NCBI GenBank assembly: GCA_948567375.1
Contig: OX419761.1
Coordinates: forward strand, 46,600,243 to 46,664,242
From: Lunularia cruciata
Taxonomy: Eukaryota > Streptophyta > Marchantiopsida > Lunulariales > Lunulariaceae
Direction: 5' to 3'
Length of the DNA stretch: 64,000 nucleotides
Shown here: piece by piece, positions 38,621 through 49,639 of the stretch
How positions within the stretch are numbered: position 1 is the first letter of the stretch
How the letters are laid out: the number at the start of each line of letters is the position of its first letter
The notes under the pieces: model-generated
What the model was told of the DNA's origin: nothing
Seen by the model: the letters and a program-made list of their open reading frames with translations, nothing else
The model's database searches: none
Made by a program: the position numbers and the translations under genes

Positions 38621-40038
38621 TTTGCCTGCTAAATCTAGCAATAAGATAGATCTTTTTGTGTCTCAAGTTAGACCAGAGGTTTTTGGTCTGTCTCTACTAC
38701 AAATGCTTTCTTGCCAAAATAGTGCTTCCAATGCTTGGTTGCTAGGACAATGGCCAACTCTTCTCGTTTTGAGGTGTGATAGTTGCACTCTATCGGTAAC
38801 AACTTTTGAGAGAAATATACAATTGGATGCTATCCATCATGCCACTCTTGTTGTAGGATTGCTCCTATTGCTATGTTTGATGCATCTGTAGCCAACTTGA
38901 TTGGATGTTTTGGATCATACCACTTCAAGATTGGTGCATGTAGCAAGGCAACTTTCAATTCTTGAAATGCCAACTCTTGTGTGGTTCCCCACGTCCACTT
39001 CTTCCCCTTGCCAAGTAGTGTCATTAAAGGCAGTGCAACCTTTGAGAAGTCCTTGAAAAATTGACAATAGAATCCCATCAATCCCAAGAAGCTCTTGAGT
39101 TGAGTTTGATCTTCTGTGGCACTCCATTTTTGAATGACCTCTATTCTATCTATCAATACTTGAATACCCTCTACACTTACTCTATGCCCCAAGTAGTCTA
39201 CTCTAGACTTGCCAAACTTACACTTTGACATTTTGGTGTACATTCAATTTTGTCTTAAAATCTAGAGGACTTCTTGTACATGCTATTTGTACTCCATCAT
39301 TGTGCTACTTTATTTTAAGATGTCATCCAGGAAGATGATAATATTATCTAAATATGGATGAAATATGTCATTCATGAGACTCATGGAAGTGGTATGTGCA
39401 TTGGTGAGGCCAAAAGGCATCACGAGATACTTAAAGTGACCATACTTGGTTCAAAAGGTAGTTTTGTACACATCCTCCTCTGCAAATTGGATTTGATTGT
39501 AATTGCTCCACAAGTATAGTTTGGTGAAGTATCTTGCTCCATTGAGTTGATCAAACAAGTCATCCATGCGAGGTAAGGGGTATTTGTTCTTCATTATTTG
39601 TTGATTGAGACCTTGATAGTCAATGCACATGCGCATTGTACCATCTTTCTTCTTCACAAACAAGACAAGAGCTCCATATGGTGATATGGTGGGTTAGATG
39701 AACCCTTTCTATAGCATATCCTCAATTTGAGTCTTACACTCCACCAACTCATGAGGTGATATGCAATATGGGGCCTTACAAGGAGGTGTCTTCCTCGGGG
39801 ATCTCTTAATTTTATGATCTACTCTACTTTTTGGTGGTAATCTTGAGGGTAGATCATTGGGAAAGACATCTTGAAACTCATTTAATACATTTTTCAATTT
39901 CTTAGGAATGTGTCTATCAAGTTGTGCACTTTGGACTTCTCTTATTAGACCCATGAAACATCTATTGGTCTTATAGATAGTTGTTGTCCCTATGACATAG
40001 AGAGGTAATTCTTGCTTGTGTGATTTTTTTAACCCCAA
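38621..40038 (-). pseudogene. E3 reverse transcriptase and RNase H
   Basis: Open pieces: 39,709-40,038 (NEFQDVFPNDLPSRLPP, CISPHELVE), 39,451-39,663 ([33 protein letters not shown]), the catalytic box FLDDIL near 39,315-39,335, and 38,830-39,243 (KMSKCKFGKSRVDYLGHRVS, then LATDASNIAIGAILQQ starting RNase H). RNase H continues in fragments to about 38,621. Only a few lesions separate the pieces. Confidence 0.85.
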
Positions 40039-40224
40039 TGATCAACCATTGGTGGCTTCTCACTACTTTCTTCCTCCAATCTACCATAGGGTTGTAATGC
40101 TCCATCCATGGCATGCCTAAGTTGCATCATAACAAGCTATTTGTATCACTCGCCACTCAATTGCTTCTTGATATGCTCCTATAGAGAGTGTTACCCGCCT
40201 AGGTAATGATTTAATCCTCTTTTT

Positions 40225-42137
40225 TTACCTATTAGGTAACTCTACTTCTTTGCTCTCAACTCTCTCTAGATCCATTCCCAATCTTATTGCAATACAACAA
40301 GACAAAAAATGCTCTCTTGCTCCCGAATCTATTAATTCTCTCACTTGATTGCCTTCTAGGACTCCATTCACAATAATCAATTGTGAGGTTGCCTTTTGGG
40401 ACCTTTGCATGTTTGTCTTCCTCCTTCCCTCTCTTTCTTGCTTCCTTATTGAGCCAATAAGGCCATGGGGTACACTTATTAGCAAATCTTTGTTCTCCAA
40501 AGTGATTTCCACCTCGTTCTCTTTAATGCATCTCTCTATGTTGTTCAAAAATTGCATGTATGAAGGACGAGAGCCTCTTGGGAGATGAGCATGACAGTTG
40601 GTAGATATGTGCACAATACGGTCACAATTGTAACAACAACGTTCTTCTTGAGAGTTCCTTCTCCTCGTAGTGCTCCATCTCTCCATTTGTCTACTCATCC
40701 CCACTCTCCTTGAAGTAGTCATGCTTCTTGGTCTTGAAACCAAAGGTTGCCCAATTCCATTGGTACTAGTCTACCCATGTGTGGCATTTTTGCTTGATAA
40801 TGTTGAGGTGGAACTACTCCTTCACTTCCATCCAATACACTTGCTATTCTTTGTGCACAAGCAATGGCTTCAAATACCATATGAGGATTTTGTACCATGA
40901 CTTCTTGGCAAATCTGCTCTTTCAACCCTTGTTTGAAATTGTTGAGAGCCTTTGCAAGACTCATGTTGGTTATTGTGACTTGTAGATCCAAAGATGCGTC
41001 CATATACTCTTGTACGTTATTCTTCTATTTCAACCCCCATAGTCGGATTCAGGACATCTGCATGGAATCCACCGACTATAAATTTTTCAGCAATCCTTCT
41101 TGCATTTTTGTCCATGTGACCTCTCTTCTCTTTGCCAACGTGGATCATTTCCAAGCATTGTACCATATGAGGGCTTTATCGGTCAAGTACCCACATGCAA
41201 ACATGTTTGCAGCATGCTTGGTGATCTTTGTTGAGAACAATTAGAAATATTGATTCATTCTCAAGATTTAGTTCTCCACTACACCCATCATACACTGCCC
41301 CTTGTAAGGCTTGATGTTCCAGTTCTTCTTTATCCAAAGTAGCAATGTGGCTTCATTGTTGACCGGATTCGTAAGCACGGATGCCTCTCCAACAACTTCA
41401 ATCATAGGTACTAGGTTTTGAGATAGCTATTCTTCTTGCATTGCTTGATCATTCTTGAGGGTTTGCACTTGACTTTGTAATGTCTCCATGGTCATCTTAA
41501 TCTCTCAAAATTTGTTCAACATCCCTTGCATTTGTTGCACCAGCTCTTGCAATTGCGGATCTCTACAACACTCAATTGTTATTGTCTACTTCAATAAAGA
41601 GCTAATATGATCACTTTGGAGGGTGCACAAATTATTGGGACTACCATTGGGACCTCAAAAGCTATCACTTGTTGATAATATTCCTCACTAAAATTATTGA
41701 CCATGAAATCTCTAAACATCACTTTTGGTCTCACTACATAAAAAAATTCTACTTGAGTGTTGAAAGTGAGAGGATCTGGGATATTCAATTCCATCACAAC
41801 AAAATGTAAATTATCAAATCCCATTCTCTATTATAAACTACTACAAGAAAAATCACCAAGTTTGGTGAATTCATCACTATGTCCATGATTCTACTCCAAA
41901 ATGGTAAATGAGGTATACTCCCACTTGCTCTCACTGAATGTACATGACCTTGATGTGAAACAAATTCAGAAACAAAAAATGGGGTGCAAGAAAATGTCCT
42001 CTAGGACCTTCCATCCCATCTTCTTTCTAAAACACTCCTATCCTATCAATTTCTTTGCGGGTTTTCACTCCAAAATTATTCAGTTTCAATAACCATATTC
42101 TTCCAAGAAGGGTGATCTACTCTCTTGAATTGAAACA
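40225..42137 (-). pseudogene. E3 gag and protease
   Basis: From 41,824 leftward: the start of gag (MGFDNLHFVVMELNIPDPL), a broken middle, then 40,719-41,003 (LAKALNNFKQGLKEQICQEV, EAIACAQRIASVL). The last frame, 40,225-40,743, holds a zinc knuckle CCYNCDRIVHISTNCHAH and the protease active site VRELIDSGAREHFLS. In this protease Asp-Ser-Gly is intact. Frameshifts separate the three pieces. Confidence 0.82.
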
Positions 42138-42153
42138 CCTACTTTGACTCCAT
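42138..42153 (-). other. E3 primer binding site
   Basis: Minus strand ATGGAGTCAAAGTAGG directly follows the 5' LTR and is a decayed form of the initiator-Met tRNA complement (TGGTATCAGAGCAGG type). Confidence 0.6.
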
Positions 42154-42740
42154 TGTAATATTATGAGGATAGCAAGGAAACATAGATTCACAAACACAAG
42201 TTATACACTCAAACTCCAATGCCCCAAAGGAGCACCTTCTCTTTATTATATAGACAAAGAGGATCTCCTCCAAGGAAACTCCACCATAGGATTAGGCACA
42301 TAGATAGGTGACATGTCAGCAAGCTCCACCCTTGGATTACTTACTTGGATGGGTGACATGTTGATCTTGGTCTTATCTAGTTGGTCAAACAAGCTTTGAC
42401 CAAAGAGAGTCTTTTAGGGAATCTTCTTGTATAAATCTTAGAATCACGTGGGTGAAGTACCATTGGAAAGCTCTTGATGAGAAAAAGCAAAGGGAAGGAA
42501 GAACAACATAACCTCTATAAGGAAGGACTGTACACATTTTTGAGGCCTAATACATCTATTTAGGCCTCCAAAATTGCCTTCAAAGATTTCAAGCATATGT
42601 TGGTTCTTACTCTATTAGTAGAAGTCCCCTTTAAGTGACACTTCTTTTTGATCAATTTAGTCCATCATGTGTAATATCTTTCTAGATGTTACCAAACCAA
42701 ATTTTATATCTAGATCATATGGCTAGCTCTTGGTATTACA
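42154..42740 (-). repeat. E3 5' LTR (R2 short form)
   Basis: 587 bp bounded by TGTAATATT and TATTACA (plus-strand view), next to the primer site and to the right target duplication CTCAA. Has a single 3' block, like R2 copy 3. Confidence 0.9.
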
Positions 42741-42745
42741 CTCAA

Positions 42746-44340
42746 AGGTGCCAAACAACCTAATCTGAAATTTTATACCTTGGTGTTGTACTTAAATTTT
42801 TCATCAAGTCCAATCAAATTGAACCTTATGATGTTCAAGCCAAGGTAGTCCTATAATGACATCATAATGTAGAGGTGCCACCACAAACCTCATACACTCT
42901 AAATACTCCTTCCCAATCTTGAAGGTAACAGGATGTGAGGTATGGAATGCAAAACCCTTTCTACCATCCGCCATCATGAATCTACTTCCAATTATTGGCT
43001 TGATAGGAACATCCAATTCCTTTGCTAATTGCACGAACATATAATTCTATGAACTTCCAAAATAAACCAAATTCCTATAACCACAATTAGATATCATACC
43101 TTGCAAGTGAGGGCAAACTTGCATAGGTCAAGCTTTCAATCCCATTAGAACTAATCAAGCTCCCAATAGGTGGCTCAAAATCTACTATTAGGATTCCTCA
43201 TTTCCTTGATCATTCTGCTCCACAAACTCCATCTAGGAAACTTGTTGAGGTCTTACATTCTTGAGTGGACATTCAACAATGCAATGTCTCAATTGGTGAC
43301 CAAAAAAAACCACCATTTTATTGCAGATTTTCTCTATCTGCCGTGCCAAGTGGTCTCTATTGAATTGCATCAATCTCCATTGGTGCCGGCTCATCCACTC
43401 GTGCATAGTGTATCTGTAGGGTCTTTGGAGGTTGAGGTCAAGACCAAGTTGTTGCAACCAAGGAGTCAAAACATTTGGCCAACCGCATGACTTCCTCCAA
43501 GTTGTATCTCTTGCATGATTACCTCTAATTTGGTTCTTGACTTCAAGCCTCTCACAAATTAATCAGAGCTTAACCTTTCAAGTATATCTGGAATTTGCAT
43601 GATGGTGTTTTGGAATTATGTGATATAACTTCTTATAGAGCCAATATGTTTCAACTCTGCCAACCTATCCCATGCAGCTCGTGTGACATTTATAGCTTGG
43701 AATTGACTAATTATTGCACTCTTGAATTCTGCACACATCAAGATTAGTGCAACAATTTGTTGTTCAACTTGCTCCACTCAAAATTGCCACCATAGCTTTA
43801 TTACTCCATCCAATTAGCTAGAAGCCAAAAGAATTTATTTTTGCTCATCTTGAAGATTGGTAGCTTCAAAATAACATTCATAGTTAAACACAAAAATCTC
43901 CACTACAATTGAGAGATTCTTGGTTTAGAATACCTTTGGTTTAGGGAATCGGATTTGTTCTTCACCTTCTCAAATTGGTACTCTCTCTACTTGCTCCTAT
44001 TGTTGATGAGCTCATTCATCAACAATCAAGTAAGGTACTTGATTTGTTGTTGCATAGCAATGATAACTTCCAACATTACCACCATGGTTGCTACTCTATC
44101 ATACCACTCCTAATCTATCTAATTTATTAACACATAGAAGCAACACGTCCACCATTCTCCATAAGTTACAACCAAAAGCACCAAGGGTTCCTCAAATATG
44201 GTGATCATATGTAGAAAATCTTGCCCAACGGATGAGGTGATGAATTGTGTGAAACAATGCTTGGGTAGTACTTGGACACAAAAATCCCAATGGTTTGGTG
44301 GAAGTGGATTTGGTGGTCCATAAATTCCATCCATCCCATT
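42746..44340 (-). pseudogene. E2 gag and protease
   Basis: Protease: 42,804-43,040 reads FVQLAKELDVPIKPIIGSRF...VAPLHYDVIIGLPWLEHH, with the Asp-Ser-Gly region just upstream altered. Gag occupies 43,100-44,300 in broken frames: FVRGLKSRTKLEV near 43,540, DRLAELKHIGSIRSYIT near 43,630, WWQF with QVEQ near 43,760, and the C-terminal part at 43,233-43,469. It parallels E1 gag at 1-900. Confidence 0.78.
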
Positions 44341-44356
44341 CCTGCTTTGATACAAA
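44341..44356 (-). other. E2 primer binding site
   Basis: Minus strand TTTGTATCAAAGCAGG, next to the 5' LTR; differs at few positions from the plant initiator-Met tRNA complement. Confidence 0.75.
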
Positions 44357-44780
44357 TATAAAGGACCAAGACCAAGGAGAGAAATATTAGAATGGAAGAT
44401 CACATTGTGTACTTGAATGCGGTAAAACTCCAAATGCCTGGCATGAGTTTTGGCTTTCGTATTTATAATGAGCATACCATACCCTTGAGAAGCTTCTCAA
44501 GAAACTTCTTTGGGCTGATTTCTTAGAGTGAAAGCCAAGTTAACCGAGAAACTTCTCAATAAGCTTCCTTCTTGAAGCCGTATACTTGGCGTGCAAGCTA
44601 AGTTGGTTGGAAGCTTTTGGAAGCTTCCTTCAAGAAATTACATACTTGGGGTGCAAGGTAAACTATTGGAAAGTTTCCCAATAAGCTTCCTTTCTACTTC
44701 TAGAACATTCTAGGCTAATTTGGCCTATTCACTACTTTGTTCATCTTGACTAACTTTGTTGCTAAACTCCATATTGTTCA
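44357..44780 (-). repeat. E2 5' LTR
   Basis: Partner of 27,873-28,296, with the same GAAGCTTC-rich core. Termini are more decayed (TATAAAGG on the left, TTGTTCA on the right). No convincing target duplication could be read for E2. Confidence 0.85.
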
Positions 44781-47270
44781 AAATATAGAGATTGTATAAA
44801 GAGCAAATTATTTCTTGATGTAATATTTCAATTATGTATATATTTTTTTAACTTGCTATCTAGAAAAAAACAATCTTGGTAAAATCTAATAAAGATTCCT
44901 TTTTCAAAAACATCTTACGTTAACAACATACATAGATATGATAGACTTGTGTACTTTGAAAAAGCTTGCTATTCATGAAAGTTTCTCTTCATACTTCACA
45001 GGTTCCATAGAAAGTACAAAGAAAGTGGATTAGATTATTGTGATTTAGTCTTTGTGGAAAGGTTATGTGTGACTAAACAAAACATGCTTATTGTAGGTAT
45101 CTTGTTTATCCTTGATTTTACCAATATAGATTATATGTTAATGATATGTTTGTTTACTTACGTCCATGTCATTCAACTCCAATTATTATATTGTTGCATT
45201 CTTTAGTTGCCTACTTTGGTAAATAGAATGCATCCTAAATGTAACTATAAATATGGGGCTTTTATTCTCACCACTCTAAAAAAATAGTAATAGGAGATAT
45301 TTAGTTAGATATTACTAAAGAATATCTCCTTTTAAATCTCAAAAAGAAAAGACTAATTTTTATTTGACCTATTGAGTTGATTGAGTTCTATCTAAAGTCA
45401 TGTAGAATGTGAACACTTTTTTTATCAAATGGGTTTAATATTAAAAAAAATTAAAAAATTTGGGTGTATTTTTGGAAAAAATTGAAAATTTATATTTTAG
45501 TAAAAATGTAGAGCAAGATTGCGTGAAGTAATAACAAGAGTAGACTTAAAAAACTAAAAGCCATGTCTATTTAATTTATTTAAAATATAAAATATATAAT
45601 TTATTAATGTATTAAAATTAAAATTAAGTGAATAAATAGGAGTGAGGTTCATCCCATACAACACTATGTAACCTCCGTTGATCCAAGGAGTTATCTGACT
45701 TCTTGAGGTAAAATATTTACATCACCATAAATTTCAGAAGATATCAATTTGTAGGATCATAAGTCTATAAAATTACTAGTGGAAAAATATATAAATTAAA
45801 CCTGGTCCATGCATAATGATACCATGCTAGCTCGATTGTAGTGTCATGAATATAAAATCCATATGCCATGCATTAGTTACTAATGTCATTGACTTATCAA
45901 CACATCATTGTTTTAAACTATATTATCATTAAAATAGAATATATAATTAACTCAAACTATACAAAGTAAATTTATTATAACTACATGGTAATTACAACCT
46001 ATGTAACTATATCGTCTACCCTTTCTTAGTTTTGATGGATTCAGAGATTCAACTTCTATCTACTTTGTTCCTTTGGCATTCTATACATTTTCTTCTTTTA
46101 ATAAAACTGATTCTAAAGCTTTCTTTGCCAATGCTATGGAGTAGAGCTCCATTTACCTTTAGGGTATTATCCTTGTATCTCGTATGGCTTGGTGTGTACT
46201 CCATTCCTTTTTGTTATCCTATCGTCCTTATTTTGATGAAAACCAAGTCTTAAATAAGCGTGCTAACAATGTACTTGTTGATATTATTTAGGTATTAACC
46301 CTTTTATAGTCGTATAATAATTAATCAATAAAACATTTTATTCTTTGCTTTTATTCCTTATTTGTTAATGAAAAACACCATAAAGATGGAGCACCATCAA
46401 TAAAGTTGGTAAAAAAGTATCACTAGATAAATTCATTTATTACTTATCAGCTGTTTATTTATTCAAATTATAAAGATATGCTTTATATTGAGTTTGATAA
46501 ATTTCCATTTTATTCAAATAACATCCCATATGTGATAGCAACAAAAAGGAAAGCAAGATCCCATCAAACCAAATAAAACCTTTTCTACCTTTTCAGGTGA
46601 CATACCAAAATTTATAATAATAATAATATTAATGATGGATGCTCAATATTACAGAGTTTGGATTTGATCTCAAATTTAATAAAAATAATTTATTTATTTT
46701 GAAGAAACATTTTGTTGTATTAGTATAAACAAGTTGCTCTTGTATTAGATAGGGCTGCACACCATACAAAAGAAGAAAAAATTACATATATTGTCCGGCA
46801 TTTAAAAGAAATTAAGTACATTGTCTTGCATGTAGAAGTACTACAAATTTTTAGGCTCAAATATAAAACTTCAATTCAAGACATAACATAGAGAAAAATA
46901 ATTAATTCCACTTTTGCTAATTGGTATTAGTAAAATTTTAGGATTAAAGCACTTAGTTAAGTTTCTTTTATTATTTCAAGGACATATTTACTTGGTTATA
47001 TTCCTACCATGTACTTTTTTCATTTTCTTATTTCTATAATTCAAAACTTAAGTATGATTGATCATTAAAAAATATATCATAATTGATAATTTTATTACTT
47101 TTAATATTTTTTCTTAATTATCTGCAGTTTAATTACTCGCATTTAAAAACAAGAACCATTATTATCAATCCAAAAGCTTATTATCTAGTCAATGGACACA
47201 CTCATTAATATCATCTTCAATCCATAGACTATCATAGACTATTAGAGGTCTTAGATTTTTAGCCTAAGCA
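44781..47270. other. AT-rich spacer without recognisable gene
   Basis: About 2.5 kb of very AT-rich sequence with poly-A/T runs. The open frame 46,032-46,253 is hydrophobic but has no conserved motif. Nothing else supportable was found. Confidence 0.4.
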
Positions 47271-47279
47271 ACTTTTATG

Positions 47280-49175
47280 TCTTGATAGATTGCTTTTTGC
47301 ACAAGCCTTGTGCAATACCTCTTGCCTCTCTTTAGGAGGTTTGTCAAGGATGGTATATGGACATTTTAAAGATCATTTTCAAGCAAATGATCCTTCTAGT
47401 GGATTCACTATGTTGGTTTAAGTGGTTGCAATAATAACAAAGAGAGATATTCCTACGTCAATTAGTCGAGTGTTAGGTTCCACTCTACTTCTCACAATGG
47501 AGAAAGACATTGGGTGCATCAGACTGACTGCTTTTGGAGACATCTTTTTGCACTTGGTTAGCCACATCATGTCCTTTAGTACCTTTCTCATTTTCAACAT
47601 CACCTTAGTCCACATCAATTTGGAGTAGCTACACCTTCAGGTTGTGAGGCTATATCTTTAGGCATTAGGGCACCCATAGATATCCATCCACATGGAGTGG
47701 GTAGTCCTATAGGTGAATATTGAGAACACTTTTCATAGCACGCCTCAAGCACCCATCTTTAGAGAGTTAAGGGAGGCTGGTGGATCCTTGGCAAATTATA
47801 GTCCTTTTTTGTGGTCATTTTATGGCTCTCATGCTTCCCTTTACTACCAACATGGTTGGTCATGGGAAGGAATCACTATCTTGGAATCAATTGTTCGTAC
47901 AAGATAGGGGGATTCTTTGAGGGGACCTTTATTTGACATGGCTCACTTCAAAGGTCTCTTATGTACTATTTTGATCATGCTAGGTTATGTATTTCCTTTC
48001 TTGGCAGACTATACACACACGGTGGGCCCCATAGATTAAATTAAGTAGCCTTTTGATCACTAAACTATCAAGCTAAATCTTGTAGGCGTGAGAGTCAAGG
48101 TATCAAAGTGCATAGTATGGTACTCTTTTGGTATCTTCTCCACCTTGAGCTTTTAGAGTGGTGTATCATATCTACAGATGGACTATGTATTCTTGAAGTG
48201 CTAGTAGGATCTAAAGATTTTATCACACTCTTTTTAGATGCTACACTTGTAGAGTATATTCTTCATGTGAATGACCTTCCTCTTTTAGGAGATCTGCAAA
48301 GGGCATTTGGTATACTCTCCTCTAGCATTGCCCATCTACCAACTTAACTTCTATGCACAATTTTTCCTTCATTGACCTTCCTATCCTATATGAGAGCCTT
48401 TGATAGGAAGATTATGGGAGTTTTTGGTGATATCATTGGACCAAGGACATTTGAGTGCATGATAGGAGACTTGACACATAGATAAACATCATTACCGATC
48501 TCATGCGGAGGGGTAGACCTATTTCCTATTAAGGAGATGATACCTATAACATCTTTGGGTAATTGAGCTCTCTTGGCACTCCTACTTTCCTCCCATTTTG
48601 TGGTTGCTGATTGGCCAATCTCGGAGACATATATTACCGAGGTGGAATAGTGATTCTTTTCTCTCCATATGTAATTATGGTAGACTAGAGATGGTCTATT
48701 CCCACGTTGTTGTACTTTTCTTTTCTCTCTCTGGGAACACACAAGGTGCCTAGCTGTGGAGATTGCAGATTAGAGGCTATAGGTAAACCTATAAATTCTT
48801 GTCTGAAATCACGTGTTACCTAACAGTCAGAACCCTCCACTATTGTAACTAGTATTCTTGCTATTGGGTAGGGTATTGACGTGCAACTTAACCTATCATC
48901 ACAACATGCACTCCTGGTCTATTGGTTATCACTTCCAACATTACCAAGGAGAAATACACAACACTCTTAGAAAGAAAGAACCTAAGCGTAACGCACGCAC
49001 ACCAATTCAAACCAACTGGGCATACAAACAAGCATGTAAGCAAAAAGAGGATCTAATCATAGGAATGCGGCAATAACTCTTTGTCCTTTTTGGTCAAAAA
49101 AGAGCTTCATAGCCTCCATGCTCTATCATCAAGCTAATTTAAACCTATACTCCAAGTCTCCTCCAAGTTGTACTT
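47280..49175 (+). pseudogene. LINE-type reverse transcriptase remnant, N-terminal and middle part
   Basis: Fragments in successive frames follow a plant/algal non-LTR RT: GCIRLTAFGDIFLHLVS (47,510-47,570, the GxRPIxxGE box), GWSWEGITILESIVRTR then, after a TAG at the usual Gln, GDSLRGPLFDMAHFKGL (47,850-47,960). ADYTHTVGP (48,005-48,035) follows, where the catalytic ADDTH box would be. Beyond it come LPLLGDLQRAFGILSS (48,275-48,330), MRAFDRKIMGVFGDI, FECMIGDLTHR and LPISCGGV up to about 48,520. One catalytic Asp is Tyr, so it is dead. The DNMT retrotransposon inserts just after it. Confidence 0.7.
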
Positions 49176-49179
49176 CAGA

Positions 49180-49627
49180 TGTCACGCCATTTGTAGTTCC
49201 GCATCTAGATGCTCGGACACTGGAGTTCCAATGATGGTAGTTAGAGTTATTCTAGCTGTTTCTTAGGGACTACTTTCCGATGGTTAGATTTCATGTTCAG
49301 GGTACTGACTTCACGGTGGGGCCCACCGTCACTTTGCACCGTTTGCACCGTCGAGTGTGCCGTCAGTGGGACCGTTAGGGTTTCAGGGCTAGCTTGAGTC
49401 CAGGGGGTATAGTTTCGAAGTGAGCTCCAGAGAGCTCACTTCTCTGATGTTGAGCCTTCGAGTTCCTGGCTATGGTGGACAGAGGCCGGCGAGCGTCACC
49501 TGGATTCTCTATGCTTGAGTGGGTGTGGCTTGACTGTAATCAGTGCCCAGTTGTTGGCAGTTTATAGAGTGACAAATCAAGTACTGATCTGAGTTGAGTT
49601 GAGTTGAATTGTTAAGCAATCTGATTA
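49180..49627 (+). repeat. 5' LTR segment B
   Basis: 448 bp from TGTCACGCC to CTGATTA, colinear and without gaps against 58,533-58,980; 12 differences, all transitions. Segment A, which precedes B in the 3' LTR and would hold the start of U3 and a TATA-like TGTATATACG, is absent here, so the 5' promoter is probably incomplete. Confidence 0.9.
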
Positions 49628-49639
49628 CATCAGAGAAGT
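49625..49639 (+). other. Probable primer binding site
   Basis: ATCAGAG and AG at 49,629-49,638 align with the initiator-Met tRNA complement (TGGTATCAGAGCAGG); about 10 of 15 positions agree. It lies directly at the end of LTR segment B, the expected place. Confidence 0.5.

Larger units (their letters stand above)
35038..42740 (-). mobile_element. Ty3/gypsy chromovirus E3, nested in E2
   Basis: R2-type LTRs at both ends and a perfect target duplication CTCAA (35,033-35,037; 42,741-42,745). The E1 copy gives the uninterrupted site (reverse of 1,283-1,295), confirming the insertion. In element orientation: LTR, primer site, gag with zinc knuckle, protease, RT, RNase H, integrase, chromodomain, polypurine tract, LTR. 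Its 3' LTR is itself interrupted. The open frames are longer and less decayed than in E2, as expected for a later arrival. Confidence 0.92.
27873..44780 (-). mobile_element. Ty3/gypsy chromovirus E2, split by E4 and E3
   Basis: Paired LTRs at 27,873-28,296 and 44,357-44,780 bound a minus-strand element. In element orientation the order is primer site, gag, protease, RT, RNase H, integrase, chromodomain, polypurine tract. Two later insertions interrupt it: E3 (35,038-42,740) between protease and RT, and E4 (29,085-32,583) inside integrase. Removing them leaves about 5.7 kb, normal for this superfamily. Frameshifts and stops are frequent; it cannot be autonomous. It is the same family as E1. 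Confidence 0.88.

Noticed and set aside
49180..49629. LTR consisting of segment B alone (TGTCA...TTACA)
   Set aside because: B has TG...CA ends at 5', but at 3' it is not preceded by a polypurine tract and the target duplication lies beyond the second A segment, so B alone does not explain the 3' end.
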